The position numbers and the translations under genes were made by a program. Of a DNA stretch of 64,000 nucleotides, positions 11,880 to 24,000 are shown piece after piece. The stretch comes from Stichopus chloronotus. Taxonomy: Eukaryota > Echinodermata > Holothuroidea > Aspidochirotida > Stichopodidae. The notes under the pieces were generated by a model, which saw nothing but the letters and a program-made list of their open reading frames with translations, was not told the origin of the DNA and made no database searches. Location: positions 12,029,419-12,093,418 of the forward strand of contig CM037839.1 in NCBI GenBank assembly GCA_021234535.1, written 5' to 3'. Within the stretch, counting starts at the first letter, position 1. Every line of letters starts with the position of its first letter.

Positions 11880-12859
11880 ATTGCAACCGCCCGAAATAAC
11901 CTAGGGTCCCGGGCCGAGCGGTGGCATGGGAACTCGGGCAACTGGAGGTCACCTGAGGTCAGGATTCAGGGGCGAACCTAAGACTGCAAAGAACGGCAAA
12001 ACAAAATAAAAACATTGAACCAAGTCTCTCGTTGTACGTAGAATGTAATTGCATGCATGAACGAACGGCTCTCTCAGAGCGTCAACTTAAAACGAACAGA
12101 ATTGCTATTTAAATTATGAAGAATTGCATGGTTTTTGGCCCCCTCGGAGCAGATAAGAAAAAGTTATAATGAAAAAAAGTAAGCTTTACAAACCTGCCGT
12201 GGGGAAAACCGCAGACGTGGCAAACCTAAAAACGGGGTCGGGCGTAGGCACGAGACGCTTAAAATAAAAACCCAACCTTCAACACTCTGAACGGGGCCCT
12301 CCCTCCCGTTTAGAGACACACCTGAGAGAAATCTACCAAAAAAAAAAAAAAAACATACCCTAAGGGAACAAAGCGCTGAACATCCCAGCGTCCCGAGCCC
12401 CCCCCCCCCCCAACCACGGACCCGCTCCAACTTATAAAGAACTTAGAATTACTTACAACATATAATTAACCACTCCAGCGGCCTCCGGAGCTTCCCCACA
12501 CGGACTTCGAAACACACAACTTAATATATCTTAAAACTCTACGGTAAGAAGAGCAAAGGATAGAGTGATGGGTAACTTCTGCCAACGCCCGCTCCTAAAA
12601 ATACTCCAAGGAAAGAAGCAGAAGAAACAAAAGAACGGAATGCTGACTGGCATGCAGCTGTCTTGGCATCGTGCCAACGTCCTGGTCTGCGGATAAGAAA
12701 ACAGAAATAAAAGAGGTAAGTACAAACAACTAACATCTCAAAGGTAAGTCACCTGAACAAAATAACATTGCGGTAGTCGCACAAGTAACCGCCATAGCGC
12801 TGACGTAAGGCGCTGAGGTGTTATAGCGACCTCACTCGGTCGCTACACCATAAATCTAA
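11880..12859 (+). mobile_element. Possible Helitron-like element (3' end only supported)
   Basis: A GC-richer block with poly-A (about 12340-12354) and poly-C (12398-12411) tracts, unlike its surroundings. The right end has an 8-bp stem hairpin, TAGCGACC/GGTCGCTA (12824-12845), then 10 nt, then CTAA (12856-12859) followed by T. That is the layout of Helitron 3' ends (hairpin plus CTRR, insertion before T). I cannot define the 5' TC end, so the left limit is arbitrary. No transposase is visible. Confidence 0.35.
12824..12845. repeat. 8-bp stem hairpin, Helitron-end-like
   Basis: TAGCGACC, 6-nt loop, GGTCGCTA. The second copy at 40866-40887 keeps both arms while the loop differs by one base. 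Confidence 0.8.
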
Positions 12860-12873
12860 TAATTTTGTTTAAA

Positions 12874-13371
12874 GGCTGTATTGCATCACCCTAAGCTATA
12901 CTTTTACCTCCCGGAAAGCAAAATTCTCAGTTGGTTCTGGTTCTAAGTAACAGTACCCTAAGATTGACAGCAAATTTGAAAGATGCAGAGCAGCTTGTAT
13001 TACACAGCATACACAGGGATCCATTGTTTTGATTGCACATGTGGAGGAATTTAAGACAGGCTGAGGGAGGGACTAGAGGTAGGTGGTTGGGAGAATTTCA
13101 AGGCTGTAATGCATCATTCTAAGCTATATTTTTACCTCCCGGAAAGCAAAATTCTCAACTGCTTCTAAGTTACAGTACTCTTAGATTGACAGCAAATTCG
13201 AAAGATGCAGAGCAGCTCGTATCACACAGCATACACAGGGATCCATTGTTTTGATTACACATGTGGAGGAATTTAAGACAGGCTAAGGGAGGGACTAGAG
13301 GTAGGTGGTTGGGAGAATTGAAACTGTCTGGGGTGATGAGTTTTTGTCTTTAAACTGTCTGGGGTGATGAG
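12874..13371. repeat. Two tandem ~228-bp repeats related to the 8220 element
   Basis: Units start GGCTGTATTGCATCACCCTA (12874) and GGCTGTAATGCATCATTCTA (13102). They share CTCCCGGAAAGCAAAATTCT, AGGGATCCATTGTTTTGATT and GGTAGGTGGTTGGGAGAATT. The right end, CTGTCTGGGGTGATGAG, is itself duplicated (13324-13340 and about 13355-13371). These ends match the inverted ends of the element at 8220-8460. Confidence 0.75.
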
Positions 13372-13530
13372 ATTTTGTCTTAAAGCAAATTTTAAGTCCC
13401 TTTGAATATAATTTGACCTAATGTGGTGGAATTTGCACCGTGAAATCTTTTATTTTAACCAACATTTGCATGAGTTAACGAAACTACCTACCAAACTTGG
13501 CGCAACTCATAGCGTTATAGCATGAAAAAT

Positions 13531-13975
13531 CGTTACGTGAAGAGTGTCCAGTTTTAAAGCAGGATGTGCTGTTATTCCCGCATTTTCCACAGTACACCAA
13601 AGGACTCCTTATACTTCTTATAGTTGCAGAAAGTTATAAAAACTCATATACAGGTATATTTGTCCACATAGAGCCTAATTTCTAAAGGAAATACTTTTGC
13701 GTAGGCGTTTCGTTGTAGCAGTGTTCACATGGAAGTGCCGCACATTTACCACAGGGTCCAGTTCCGCTAACTTTTTGCCCGAAAAAACTAAATCGCTCTT
13801 CTTTCTACCGTATTTAACACTCTAATTAATGAAATTTTTAATGAAAGAAACGTGGCATAGCATGTTACTATCCACATTGGTATCAAATGACAGAAAATGA
13901 TAGAAGATCAACCGTAAAGGCCATTTTTATTCCTTCAAACAGCACATCCTACTTTAAAAATCCTTTACGTTAACC
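13531..13975. mobile_element. MITE-like element with ~40-bp imperfect inverted ends
   Basis: The left arm (13531-13573) contains TTTAAAGCAGGATGTGCTGT. The right arm (13938-13975) contains its complement with one mismatch (ACAGCACATCCTACTTTAAA). Similarity continues outward (CGTTACGTGAAG against the complement of CCTTTACGTTAACC). The element is about 445 bp with no coding capacity, which fits a non-autonomous DNA transposon. The copy at 41560-42004 has the same length. Confidence 0.7.
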
Positions 13976-14559
13976 TACAGCAAATACATATGAACTAGCT
14001 AGCAACAAAAATTGTCATGAACAAGTCCACTGAATGGTCACAATCATGATTTGGAAATTTTAACATAAAACGGCAACTGCGGGTCTGGACCCGTGAAGTG
14101 CAAATGCAGCACTGGAAAGTTGACTAATCAGACAGGGACGATTAAATAGACACTTTTTCAGTTTCATAACAAGGTATGATAGTCGAATTTTTGTCAAACT
14201 GCTTATACCATTCAGGCTAAGCTTTCCTTTTAGAGGTGCGCGAAGTTTGTACTTAATGCTGTACAGTATACTTCATGTGTGAACCGTGTAGTTCTTTGGT
14301 GGTGACGGCATACGGATGCATCTTGTGAATACTATAGCCTGCATGTTAACTCTGAACTAAATGTAGGCTGTCAGGCTCTCATGACAACCATTTTGTTTTG
14401 AATTTGATGAACTCTTCCCACATAGGTGGTCATTAAGCCTACACTATACCTGAACCAGTGTTATAGTGATTTCTACAGAAAAAAGACAGGCCTCCGATAG
14501 TGCTAATCAACTCCATAAATGGAATGTGCATATGCATAGCAAAAATCTTACGTAACGTA

Positions 14560-14900
14560 CAGACTAGACGTACACTATCCTCCAGGCGAGCGCGCCTTTG
14601 CGGTTGGTTCAGTTAACAGCGCATGATCAGTGAACCATAGCAACAACGTATTTATGTTACATGCATGGGATTTTCTATCCTGGCCGTACGTCTGTACATA
14701 TACGCAAGTACTAGTTAAGTTGTAAATACGCTTACAGTATACTAGTACAGTGTACTCGCGACGCAGCGCTAGCGCAGAACAAGCCAGCCAGTTACCCGGC
14801 CGGTCGGCCAACCAGCTCATTGACTGAGTGAATCATTTCATACTTTTGCATACTATATTGTCGACAAAAAGAAGATGAAGATGATTACTTTGATCTAGCT
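14560..14900 (+). promoter_or_regulatory. Probable promoter / 5' UTR zone of gene 1
   Basis: A local CpG-bearing patch (GCGAGCGCGCC near 14586, CGCGACGCAGCGCTAGCGC near 14757) in otherwise AT-rich DNA, immediately upstream of the first coding exon. It also has a cluster of GTAC-type palindromes (14690-14760). No clear TATA box. Position and composition are the only evidence. Confidence 0.35.
14875..14898 (+). other. uORF 1 (7 codons)
   Basis: ATG at 14875 with TAG at 14896-14898, upstream of the predicted start. Present unchanged at 42904-42927. It matters only if transcription starts upstream of it. Confidence 0.35.
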
Positions 14901-14915
14901 TGAATTTTCACGGAC

Positions 14916-14924
14916 ATGGACTAA
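14916..14924 (+). other. uORF 2: minimal ATG-GAC-TAA
   Basis: A two-codon uORF in the same frame as the main start at 14943. Its TAA is also the in-frame stop that closes the main reading frame upstream. Present unchanged at 42945-42953. Confidence 0.35.
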
Positions 14925-14942
14925 GTCAGCTTTTATCGGAAA

Positions 14943-15021
14943 ATGATAATTGTGGGACTTTATCTTTTGCAAGGAGCAACCAAGCTCATTAACCGTCTAC
15001 TAACGACAAGTGAAGACGAAG
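14943..15021 (+). CDS. Gene 1 exon 1: hydrophobic N-terminus
   Basis: This exon encodes 26 residues, MIIVGLYLLQGATKLINR then LLTTSEDE, plus the first base of a Gly codon. The donor is GAAG|GTAGGG. I chose this start because an in-frame TAA lies at 14922-14924 and A is at -3. The phase-1 end joins exactly to the 2-nt overhang of exon 2 (g+gt = Gly). The hydrophobic run is short (IIVGLYLL), so it could be a weak signal peptide, a signal anchor or an amphipathic helix. The sequence is identical in gene 2. Confidence 0.7.
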
Positions 15022-18000
15022 GTAGGGGAAATTTTCTGGCCCTTGTAGACCTAGTTACTTACAGCCATTGCAGCCAGGTTAAAGAAGAAGTGCCTATGTT
15101 AACTTGACACATTGTAACTTTGAATTTTGATGGTGCCAACTGCCATAAACAAACTCAGATTGAGAGAGTAATGTTAATTAAATTAGCCATTATAACTAGT
15201 AACATCATGATTAATTCTAGGCGAACATTAGGCCTGAACTTAAAACTAACTTTACATGTGGATCACTATTTACTGTACGAGTGTTGTACAGAGTGGTAGC
15301 CTAATTTGTAGGCTATGCGTTGTTGGAGTGAGTAGTGTAACGTTAGACCAAGGCTGCCTAGGCTTACCTAGGTTACTATTACTAAACTTTTTTCAGTATG
15401 CACAACTGAAGATCTATGCATCTACAGTAGCCGCTAGGCTATATTTCAGGCCTCCCAATCTGGCAAATGCTAGGTCTATATTTCAGGCCTTCCAAGTCCC
15501 AATCAAGCCAAGGGTAGGCCTAACGTAGCACAAAATACTTGCACAGCCTGGACTCGATCCATGGGTTGGAGGATGACATTGTTTGAATGAAACTAGGCCT
15601 ATGCTAGTGTTCTTTCTTAGTTTCTAAAGCCCCTGGTCTTTATATGGCCAGATAGGCTGTAGTGTTAGGTCTAGGTGTTTCCTATAAAGGAATAATTTTT
15701 GTTTTTTATACATAGGCTAGGCCAATATGTTTCTTACAACTGGTTTTTATAAAGAGAAAGGAAGAGAATTTTTTTTATCCTTTATTCTTCAAGATGGCCA
15801 TTATTTGAGATTTTCAATTGCAAAAATCTGGACAAAACTAAAGAAAGAAAGGAAGAAAAATGGAAAAAAAAATCCAGATTTGTGGAATTCACTGCATTCA
15901 AACTTCAGCAAAATATTTGGATATTGTTATTTTAGGCACAAGTCCTAGGCCTAGCCCACACATATTTACAGTGTTTAATAGCACCATGAGAGCACATCCA
16001 AGAACACAATGTGGTTTACCACTATTTGTTTTAGTTTAGGAATGACCTCACAGCTTATCTGTGTGGGCTCGAAAGAGAAAGCAGACAGACAAGAAGCATA
16101 CATTGTATTTGCTTCACCTAAAGACAGTTGCACATTAATGTCTTGTTCCATTGTCATTGATTTCTGGTAAATTGGGAATGTGAATGGTTATGTGCCAGAA
16201 AGTGGCAACTGGCGATTTTCAAGCTTAAGGCCCGGCCACAATTTTCAAGAAGAGAGGTATTTTGCAACCTTGCAATCTTAGAACTGTTAGTCTCACAAAT
16301 TTCACAAGTGTTGTGTGCAAAGTCATTAAAAGTCACTTGTTAGTTATTACAATAGTCATGTGTCAATATAGCCCTTGTCAGAAAAGATCATCAGATTTGC
16401 TGAAGTTTCTGAAAGGTGTTACTTATTTCCATAATGTATTTAGTATGTGGATGTTGTAGGCCTGTTTTCAGAGGACTCCTGTAACACCTTTTGCTTAAAT
16501 TGTGAAACTCATTTCTTGGATCCAACATGGCCTTGTAGTAGGCAGCGGAGGGTGAGGTTAGAAGTACCTCAAGAGATCAGTTAGTTAACATTGGGTAACT
16601 TTTGCAATCCTTAAAACAACATATATAGAGATGCCTAAAAGATCAGGAATAGGGTTTGAAAAGTATTCCATTTTCAAAAAGTGAGGATACAACAGTCTGT
16701 TAATATTCCTCATTTGAAATAAGAGGGAAAAGCATGGAAGTCATATTAAATTACTATTAAGAAAGGACTTCTGAAAGTCCAGAGAATCACTACTATAATT
16801 TGCATAATTTGTTATAAGGAACTTTATATCACAGAAGGTCATGAACTCATGATATCTAAACCTCGCTTCATTTAAGCTCAGGGGGATATTGAATGATTTG
16901 ATTCAAGTTAATAAAATTTTTCATGCTTGAAACTTGTCTTTTAGTAGCTTTATGGAGGTTTCCAATGGTGGTAATACCATAGAATAGATTCCATTATTTC
17001 AAACTCCAGAGGGCCGGTGCACAGTAGAATCAATTATTTTATCACAGGGTTGTAAAAGAGTGGAGTGAATTACCTCAGTATGTATCGTGGTTAAATCTTG
17101 CTGGGTATGACTGGGTTTTACAGTAAGAATTTTTTGAACAAGTAGCTGAAAGATAATTGCAGGGCCTACTGGGTTTTGTCTTTAGATATTTTTTTCCTAC
17201 ATATTTGTTGGTACTGATTTGATATACCCTCCTGATCCTTTTTCTCAACTATGTATTACCAGGTATTAGGCTGGGCCTCTTTAACATCAAGGTTAGTCAA
17301 GGTGAGGTTATATAGCCTTGAAATTATGAATGCATTAGCGCGCATTTCTCTCATTATTAAAGGGAAAATGCAGTCACCCCAATTTGTACTAGTATAGTCC
17401 CCAGTAGATCCTTACTCATGTATGGCTCTTTTGCATCAAGTGACAATTTATTCTTGTGACTGAATTGCTAAATTTATGCAAGCTATTTGTTTAGTTCGAA
17501 TACACAGTAGTTTGAAATACCCTGTAGATATTTGTAAGTTATAAAAGAGGAGATTTGTAAGATTTAGCTGATGCCTCAGAATAAAGTTGGGGTGACTGCT
17601 TATTCCCTTTAAATGTTAAAAACCAAGCAAATAAGAGATTTTAAAATATTTGAAAAAAAATCTTTGAAAGTAAGGAAAAGTAGTCACACTGGGAATAATT
17701 TCTGGCGTGCTGGGAAATTTTGGCTTTTTCCAACCGTGCCAGCTGCCATATCTTCACTGTAATTTGCCCAAACTAAGACACTCAGTATATTGATGTTGTC
17801 TCTTGTGAAAAAATGGAATGGCCCAGAGCTTTGGACTATTCTGTTCAAACTGTTTCATCAATCTTGGTTGAGTTATTTACTTCCAGACAGCTTTGACCCT
17901 GGAAGATTTCAGGCTAATCCTCCATGGTTCAGTTAGGGTCTTATCTTATTGGTATTTCTGTGGTATACAGTGGTATTGGCAGTTTTCTCAGGTACCACTA

Positions 18001-21000
18001 TATCTACTTCAATACTGTGTGGTAGTTCCAGGTCTTACTCATATAATCTGCACTAACATGATGTTGTCATAAATGTGCAACTGCCTGTGTTGTTCTCACA
18101 CAAGGTGGTAATTTTTTTTTTAACATTACCTAACTATCAGTTCACAGTTATCTGTTCACCATACCACAGTTGTTGCACACCTTGTATATGCTGGGCACTT
18201 ACAAATTGGCCCATGCTTCCTGCAACATTTGCTGCAATCATGTTTCATGTACCACCCCATTATCTTGATGTGTGTTATCTTTCAATTTCTCCATTGCAAA
18301 AGAAAATGATACTCATAATCTACATGTGGTTTAAAGAACTTGAGTATTTGGTAATCTAGAGGAAATTTGCATCCCTAGGTGCAAGCAGTCAGCGTTCACA
18401 TTAGCAGCAGGATTTCTGCAGTCTGATCGCAAATCCCGCACAAATAAGTATAGTTGGGTGGGAATTCCCACAATGAATTTTTACACTGAAATGAACTTTA
18501 ACTGACAGATATTGCACCATAACTTAAATGCTCCATGAAAATCAAATGTTACATATTTCATGTAAACCTGGAAACTATACATATGTTTTTGAAGTTTGAA
18601 TGTAGCAGTATCTTGCGAAAATACCTAGAAAAGATTGTGTGAAGCCTTCTGAAACTTTAAAGTCATAATATCCTAACATGGTAAGGTACAGCAGACAGCC
18701 TAACCATCTCCATGATTAGGTCAGTGATTCACAGCCAAAGCAAACAGCTGGCTAATGGTAAATTTGTGTATCTCTGGTTATTTGCAGAAACATTTAAAAT
18801 GATATTTTGTTTTATTATTTATCATTCCTTGTGGCTTAAAACAGTAAAATTCAAGGTTTGTATTGTATGTTTAGAAAGGTGGCTTCATAGACGGTTGCGA
18901 AGTTTGGCTATGTAAACCCTTGTTGTTTGATCTCTTCCACTACATGCATCATAGACTTGTGACTGGCTGCTGAAAATTGCAGGAAATATGACTGCTACAT
19001 TTCTCTATGGACTTTGAAGCTGTCAATTGTGACATATTAGGAGCATGGTTTATAGGTGAACAGAAGAGCTTTAAAACACCATTGGAAATGCATAGGAAAC
19101 CACTCACTTCATATTGACCAAAGTGCGCAACACAGTATTTGTTGTGACAATATGCATACAGCTCAATTTTAAGTAAGTGATTTGAGAATGCATCACTTTG
19201 TTTTCTGGTTTAGGTAAAGCCACAGATTAACTATAAACTTTGTTTTCATATAAAGTCAGTGTTGCTTAAAATGCTGTGAAGATACTATTGTAATAACTTT
19301 GCAAGTAATCGGTTTCTTTAAAATAATAATGTAATTCCAATAGGACCATACTTGGCACCAGACCTTGCATCACCGCCATTCACATGGACCTCTAGAGGTA
19401 GCCAAGGAACTCACCTATTCAAAAAAAGTGTTACGAATACTATATATCCCAGTGCTTCTAGGAGATTGAATCTGCTCTCGCCAGATGCTGTGCAGCCACA
19501 CACTTTGAGGTCCATTACATTTCCTACACTTCCACTACATGTGACCTGTGCATGATATCCAACTAGAGGGATCAGCAAATAGCCAATGAATGAAGCAGAT
19601 GAAGAAGACCTGTCTTCATATGGAAATGTTGTAATCATTTGACTCACTGATCACATACTGTACACTTTAAAGTTTGCACAAACACATAACAAATTTCTCT
19701 GTGTAAAGAGTTTTTCAAAAGAAAACTGTACAATGTTTCATTTTGAAAAGAAAATAAAAATGATGGCTGTAGACTATCTGGATGATACACTTTTCCAACC
19801 TCTGACAACAAATATTCTGAAATACTTGATCACAATATTTGCATCAATAAGAAGCCAGATATATTTCATGTTAATGTTGTAATTGTTATGATGAAGAAAT
19901 TTTCAAAGAACAGCATAAAAAAGTAAAAAACCATGGACTTTAATGAAGTTTAGTCTTTGTCTAACAACATGAATTCTGACTTTCAGAAAAAGACCACAAT
20001 TAGAAATTTCATTTACTTATTTTTTTGTCTTTGTAGGTACTAGTGTGGACGCTGACTTGACTCCAAAGCAGAGGAGGCGGCTTAGACGGAACATAAGACG
20101 CAAGGCTCAAAGAGCTAGCCGAGCAGAGGCCAGACAAGAAGAGGAGGGTTCCCAGATCGTGGATGAAAGTAGTAGTCTAGAAGCAACATCAAGTGGTAAT
20201 GTTGAGCAGGCAACTTCAAGAGAGCAAACCGCTACAATGATTGAAACTACTACACCAGAGACTGAATCATCATCAAGAGCATCTACCAGGGATCAGACTG
20301 AACAACAAGCCTCCGTAACAGCCAGTGATGCTAAGAAGTCAGGTGTGGGGAAAGGAAAAAAGAAAGAAGAGTCTCCTTCTAAGGACAAAGATGCACCTAC
20401 TACCAGCAGAGGTGCAATTGGAGGAAAGACAGCCCATCAAACTGACCAACAACACCAAGGTAGATCTGATGACACCAAGAAAACTGACAAGGGTAAAGGA
20501 CCAAAGAAAGCCAAGAATTCTACAATCAAGGATGAAGATGTACTGTCTACCAGCAGTGGTGTAGCTGTAGGGAAGACCACAAATCAAACTGACCAACAAC
20601 ATCATATCCGATCTGATGACACCAAGAAATCTGACAAGGGTAAAGGACCAAAGAAAGCCAAGAGCTCTACAACCAAGGATGACGATGTACCTTCTACCAG
20701 CAGTGGTGTAGCTGTAGGGAAGACAGCAAATCAAACTGACCAACAACACCATGGCAGATCTGATGACACCAAGAAATCTGACAAGGGTAAAGGACCAAAG
20801 AAAGCCAAGAATTCTGCAACCAAGGATGAAGATGTACCTTCTACCAACAGTGGTGTAGCTGGAGGGAAGACCACAAATCAAACTGACCAACAACACCATG
20901 GCAGATCTGATGATACCAAGAAATCTGACAAGGGTAAAGGACCAAAGAAAGCCAAGAGCTCTACAATCAAGGATGAAGATGTACCTTCTACCAGCAGTGG

Positions 21001-24000
21001 TGTAGCTGTAGGGAAGACAGCAAATCAAACTGACCAACAACACCATGGCAGATCTGAAGACACCAAGAAATCTGACAAGGGTAAAGGACCAAAGAAAGCC
21101 AAGAATGCTACAACCAAGGATGAAGATGTACCTTCTACCAACAGTGGTGTAGCTGTAGGGAAGACCACAAATCAAACTGACCAACAACACCATGGCAGAT
21201 CTGATGACACCAAGAAATCTGACAAGGGTAAAGGACCAAAGAAAGCCAAGAGCTCTACAACCAAGGATGAAGATGTACCTTCTACCAGCAGTGGTGTAGC
21301 TATAGGGAAGACCACAAATCAAACTGACCAACAACACCATGGCAGATCTGAAGACACCAAGAAATCTGACAAGGGTAAAGGACCAAAGAAAGCCAAGAAT
21401 TCTACAATCAAGGATGAAGATGTACCTTCTACCAGCAGTGGTGTAGCTGTAGGGAAGATAGCAAATCAAACTGACCAACAACACCATGGCAGATCTGAAG
21501 ACACCAAGAAATCTGACAAGGGTAAAGGACCAAAGAAAGCCAAGAATTCTACAATCAAGGATGAAGATGTACCTTCTACCAGCAGTGGTGTAGCTGTAGG
21601 GAAGATAGCAAATCAAACTGACCAACAACACCATGGCAGATCTAATGACACCAAGAAATCTGACAAGGGTAAAGGACCAAAGAAAGCCAAGAATTCCACA
21701 ATCAAGGATGAAGATGTACCTTCTACCAGCAGTGGTGTAGCTGTAGGGAAGACAGCAAATCAAACTGACCAACAACACCATGGCAGATCTGATGACACCA
21801 AGAAATCTGACAAGGGTAAAGGACCAAAGAAAGCCAAGAATGCTACAACCAAGGATGAAGATGTACCTTCTACCAACAGTGGTGTAGCTGGAGGGAAGAC
21901 AGCAAATCAAACTGACCAACAGCACCATGGCAGATCTGATGACACCAAGAAAACTGACAAGGGTAAAGGACCAAAGAAAGCCAAGAATTCTATAACCAAC
22001 GATGAAGATGTACCTTCTACCAACAGTGGTGTAGCTGTAGGGAAGACAGCAAATCAAACTGACCAACAGCACCATGGCAGATCTGATGACACCAAGAAAT
22101 CTGACAAGGGTAAAGGACCAAAGAAAGCCAAGAATTCTATAACCAACGATGAAGATGTACCTTCTACCAACAGTGGTGTAGCTGGAGGGAAGACAGCAAA
22201 TCAAACTGACCAACAGCACCATGGCAGATCTGATGACACCAAGAAAACTGACAAGGGTAAAGGACCAAAGAAAGCCAAGAATGCTACAACCAAGGATGAA
22301 GATGTACCTTCTACCAGCAGTGGTGTAGCTGTAGGGAAGACCACAAATCAAACTGACCAACAACACCATGGCAGATCTGATGACACCAAGAAATCTGACA
22401 AGGGTAAAGAACCAAAGAAAGCCAAGAATTCTACAACCAAGAATGAAGATGTACCTTCTACCAGCAGCGGTGTAGCTGTAGGGAAGACAGCAAATCAAAC
22501 TGACCAACAACAGCATGGCAGATCAGATGGCACCAAGAAATCTGACGAGGGTAAAGAGCCAAAGAAAGCCAAGACTTCTTTAAGCAAGGATAAAGATGCA
22601 CCTCCTACCAGCAGTGGTGTAGCTGGAGAGAAGACGGCAAATCTAACTGATCAACAACACCATGACACATCTGATGATATCAGTAAAGGAACCAAGAACC
22701 CAACAGAAGATGATCTATTGGATGAACCCTTGAACCGTGATCAGGTATGTGTAATTAATCGCAGTGACAACATGGTAAATTTACTTTGTAATTTTTTTTA
22801 TTGCTGTCCTCAATATTCAACAGGACAATCATAGCACAGTCAGGAACCTAAAAAACTTCCACAGATAATTACAAAGTCATACCATGCTATAACAATGCCC
22901 TTGGTGTCTTTACAAATATTTCATCAAACTAGCTTGTGATAAAATGATTGAAACAGCACTAACCAAGGAGCATCCAAGAAGTTAAATGATGAATTTCCCA
23001 ATATCAGGTCCCCTTGCATCTTATAGTAGTTCTAGGTAATACATGGGTCCCAGATTTGCCACATTGCAAGTAACAAAATTGTTTTCAAGGTTTTTGGTTC
23101 CTTGCATCAGCAAAGGAACCTATGCAGTCAGACTTGAGCGTCTGTATGCGGGTGTCGAGGTGTGTGTCTATGACACTTGCTTGGTTACACTCTAAGTTAA
23201 AGGGAAAGTCAGATGAAAGTCAAACTTGGTATAAAGCATTACCATATTGGGAAGGTGTGCTCTATTGTTTCTGATGCCCATGTCATGCATACTAATAAGG
23301 TTACAGGGTCAAAGGTGAAAATATTTTGGTTGTTACTATTCTACTATCATTTGTTTAAATGTATCCATCCAAAGTTAGCGTAGATACTGAATGATGGTAA
23401 GTCCATGTGGATTAACTTCAATCAATTGCTTAGTTCTTAATGAGAGGAGGCTCTCAGCACAATATTGTGACAAAACATCCAAAATTCAGCTGTAAACAGC
23501 CCTGATGGGCAACTGTAAAAGATGTTGACCAGTTCAGTGCACTTTTGTGTGTGGTATTGCATTGTGCTGAGTTAAGTGACACGGTCACTTTCTTTACATA
23601 ATGTAGTCAAGGACAAAATTGTTACAGATACTTCTGGTTTCCATTTAGTAGTGTGGTAGCTCGGGAAGAACATTGCTGGCTGTATTTACTTACCAAGTTT
23701 ACAGTCTAAAATTAGACCTTTGTTGCTTTGCTTTCTGGTTACCATGTTCATGGACTTGAGCAAAGTCTTTAGGCTTCTGTCGCTTTAAAATAATTTGTCA
23801 GATTGTATCCAAACGAACTGATTGTTAGGGTCTTGTTGTAGAGTAATTTTGGCTATGTGGCCCTAATGATTTGGTAGATGAAAAATTTGGGGTTTAAAGT
23901 TTTTCAGCACATATTTTGTTGTTACTGTCCATTTTGGGGCACAAATGTATATGAGCCCAAATCTCCACTTCACTAACTCAACAATTAACTGAACAATTAT

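Noticed and set aside
11915..11990. tRNA- or SINE-like GGCCGAGCGGTGGC segment with a later GGTCAGGATTCAGG
   Set aside because: The first part recalls a tRNA A box, but the B-box match is poor and I cannot fold a cloverleaf.
20045..20047. GTG as the start of the exon 2 protein
   Set aside because: The frame is open back to the acceptor at 20037, and exon 1 supplies a proper ATG in the right phase.
20339..22516. 725-codon hydrophobic minus-strand frame across the 49-aa repeats, and 872 codons at 48478-51096
   Set aside because: Same effect of a 147-bp period. The hydrophobic look comes from reading Lys/Thr-rich codons backwards. No start context, splice sites or unique ends.
20324..22669. CRISPR-like or satellite array
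   Set aside because: The units are contiguous, coding and without spacers, inside a spliced eukaryotic gene.
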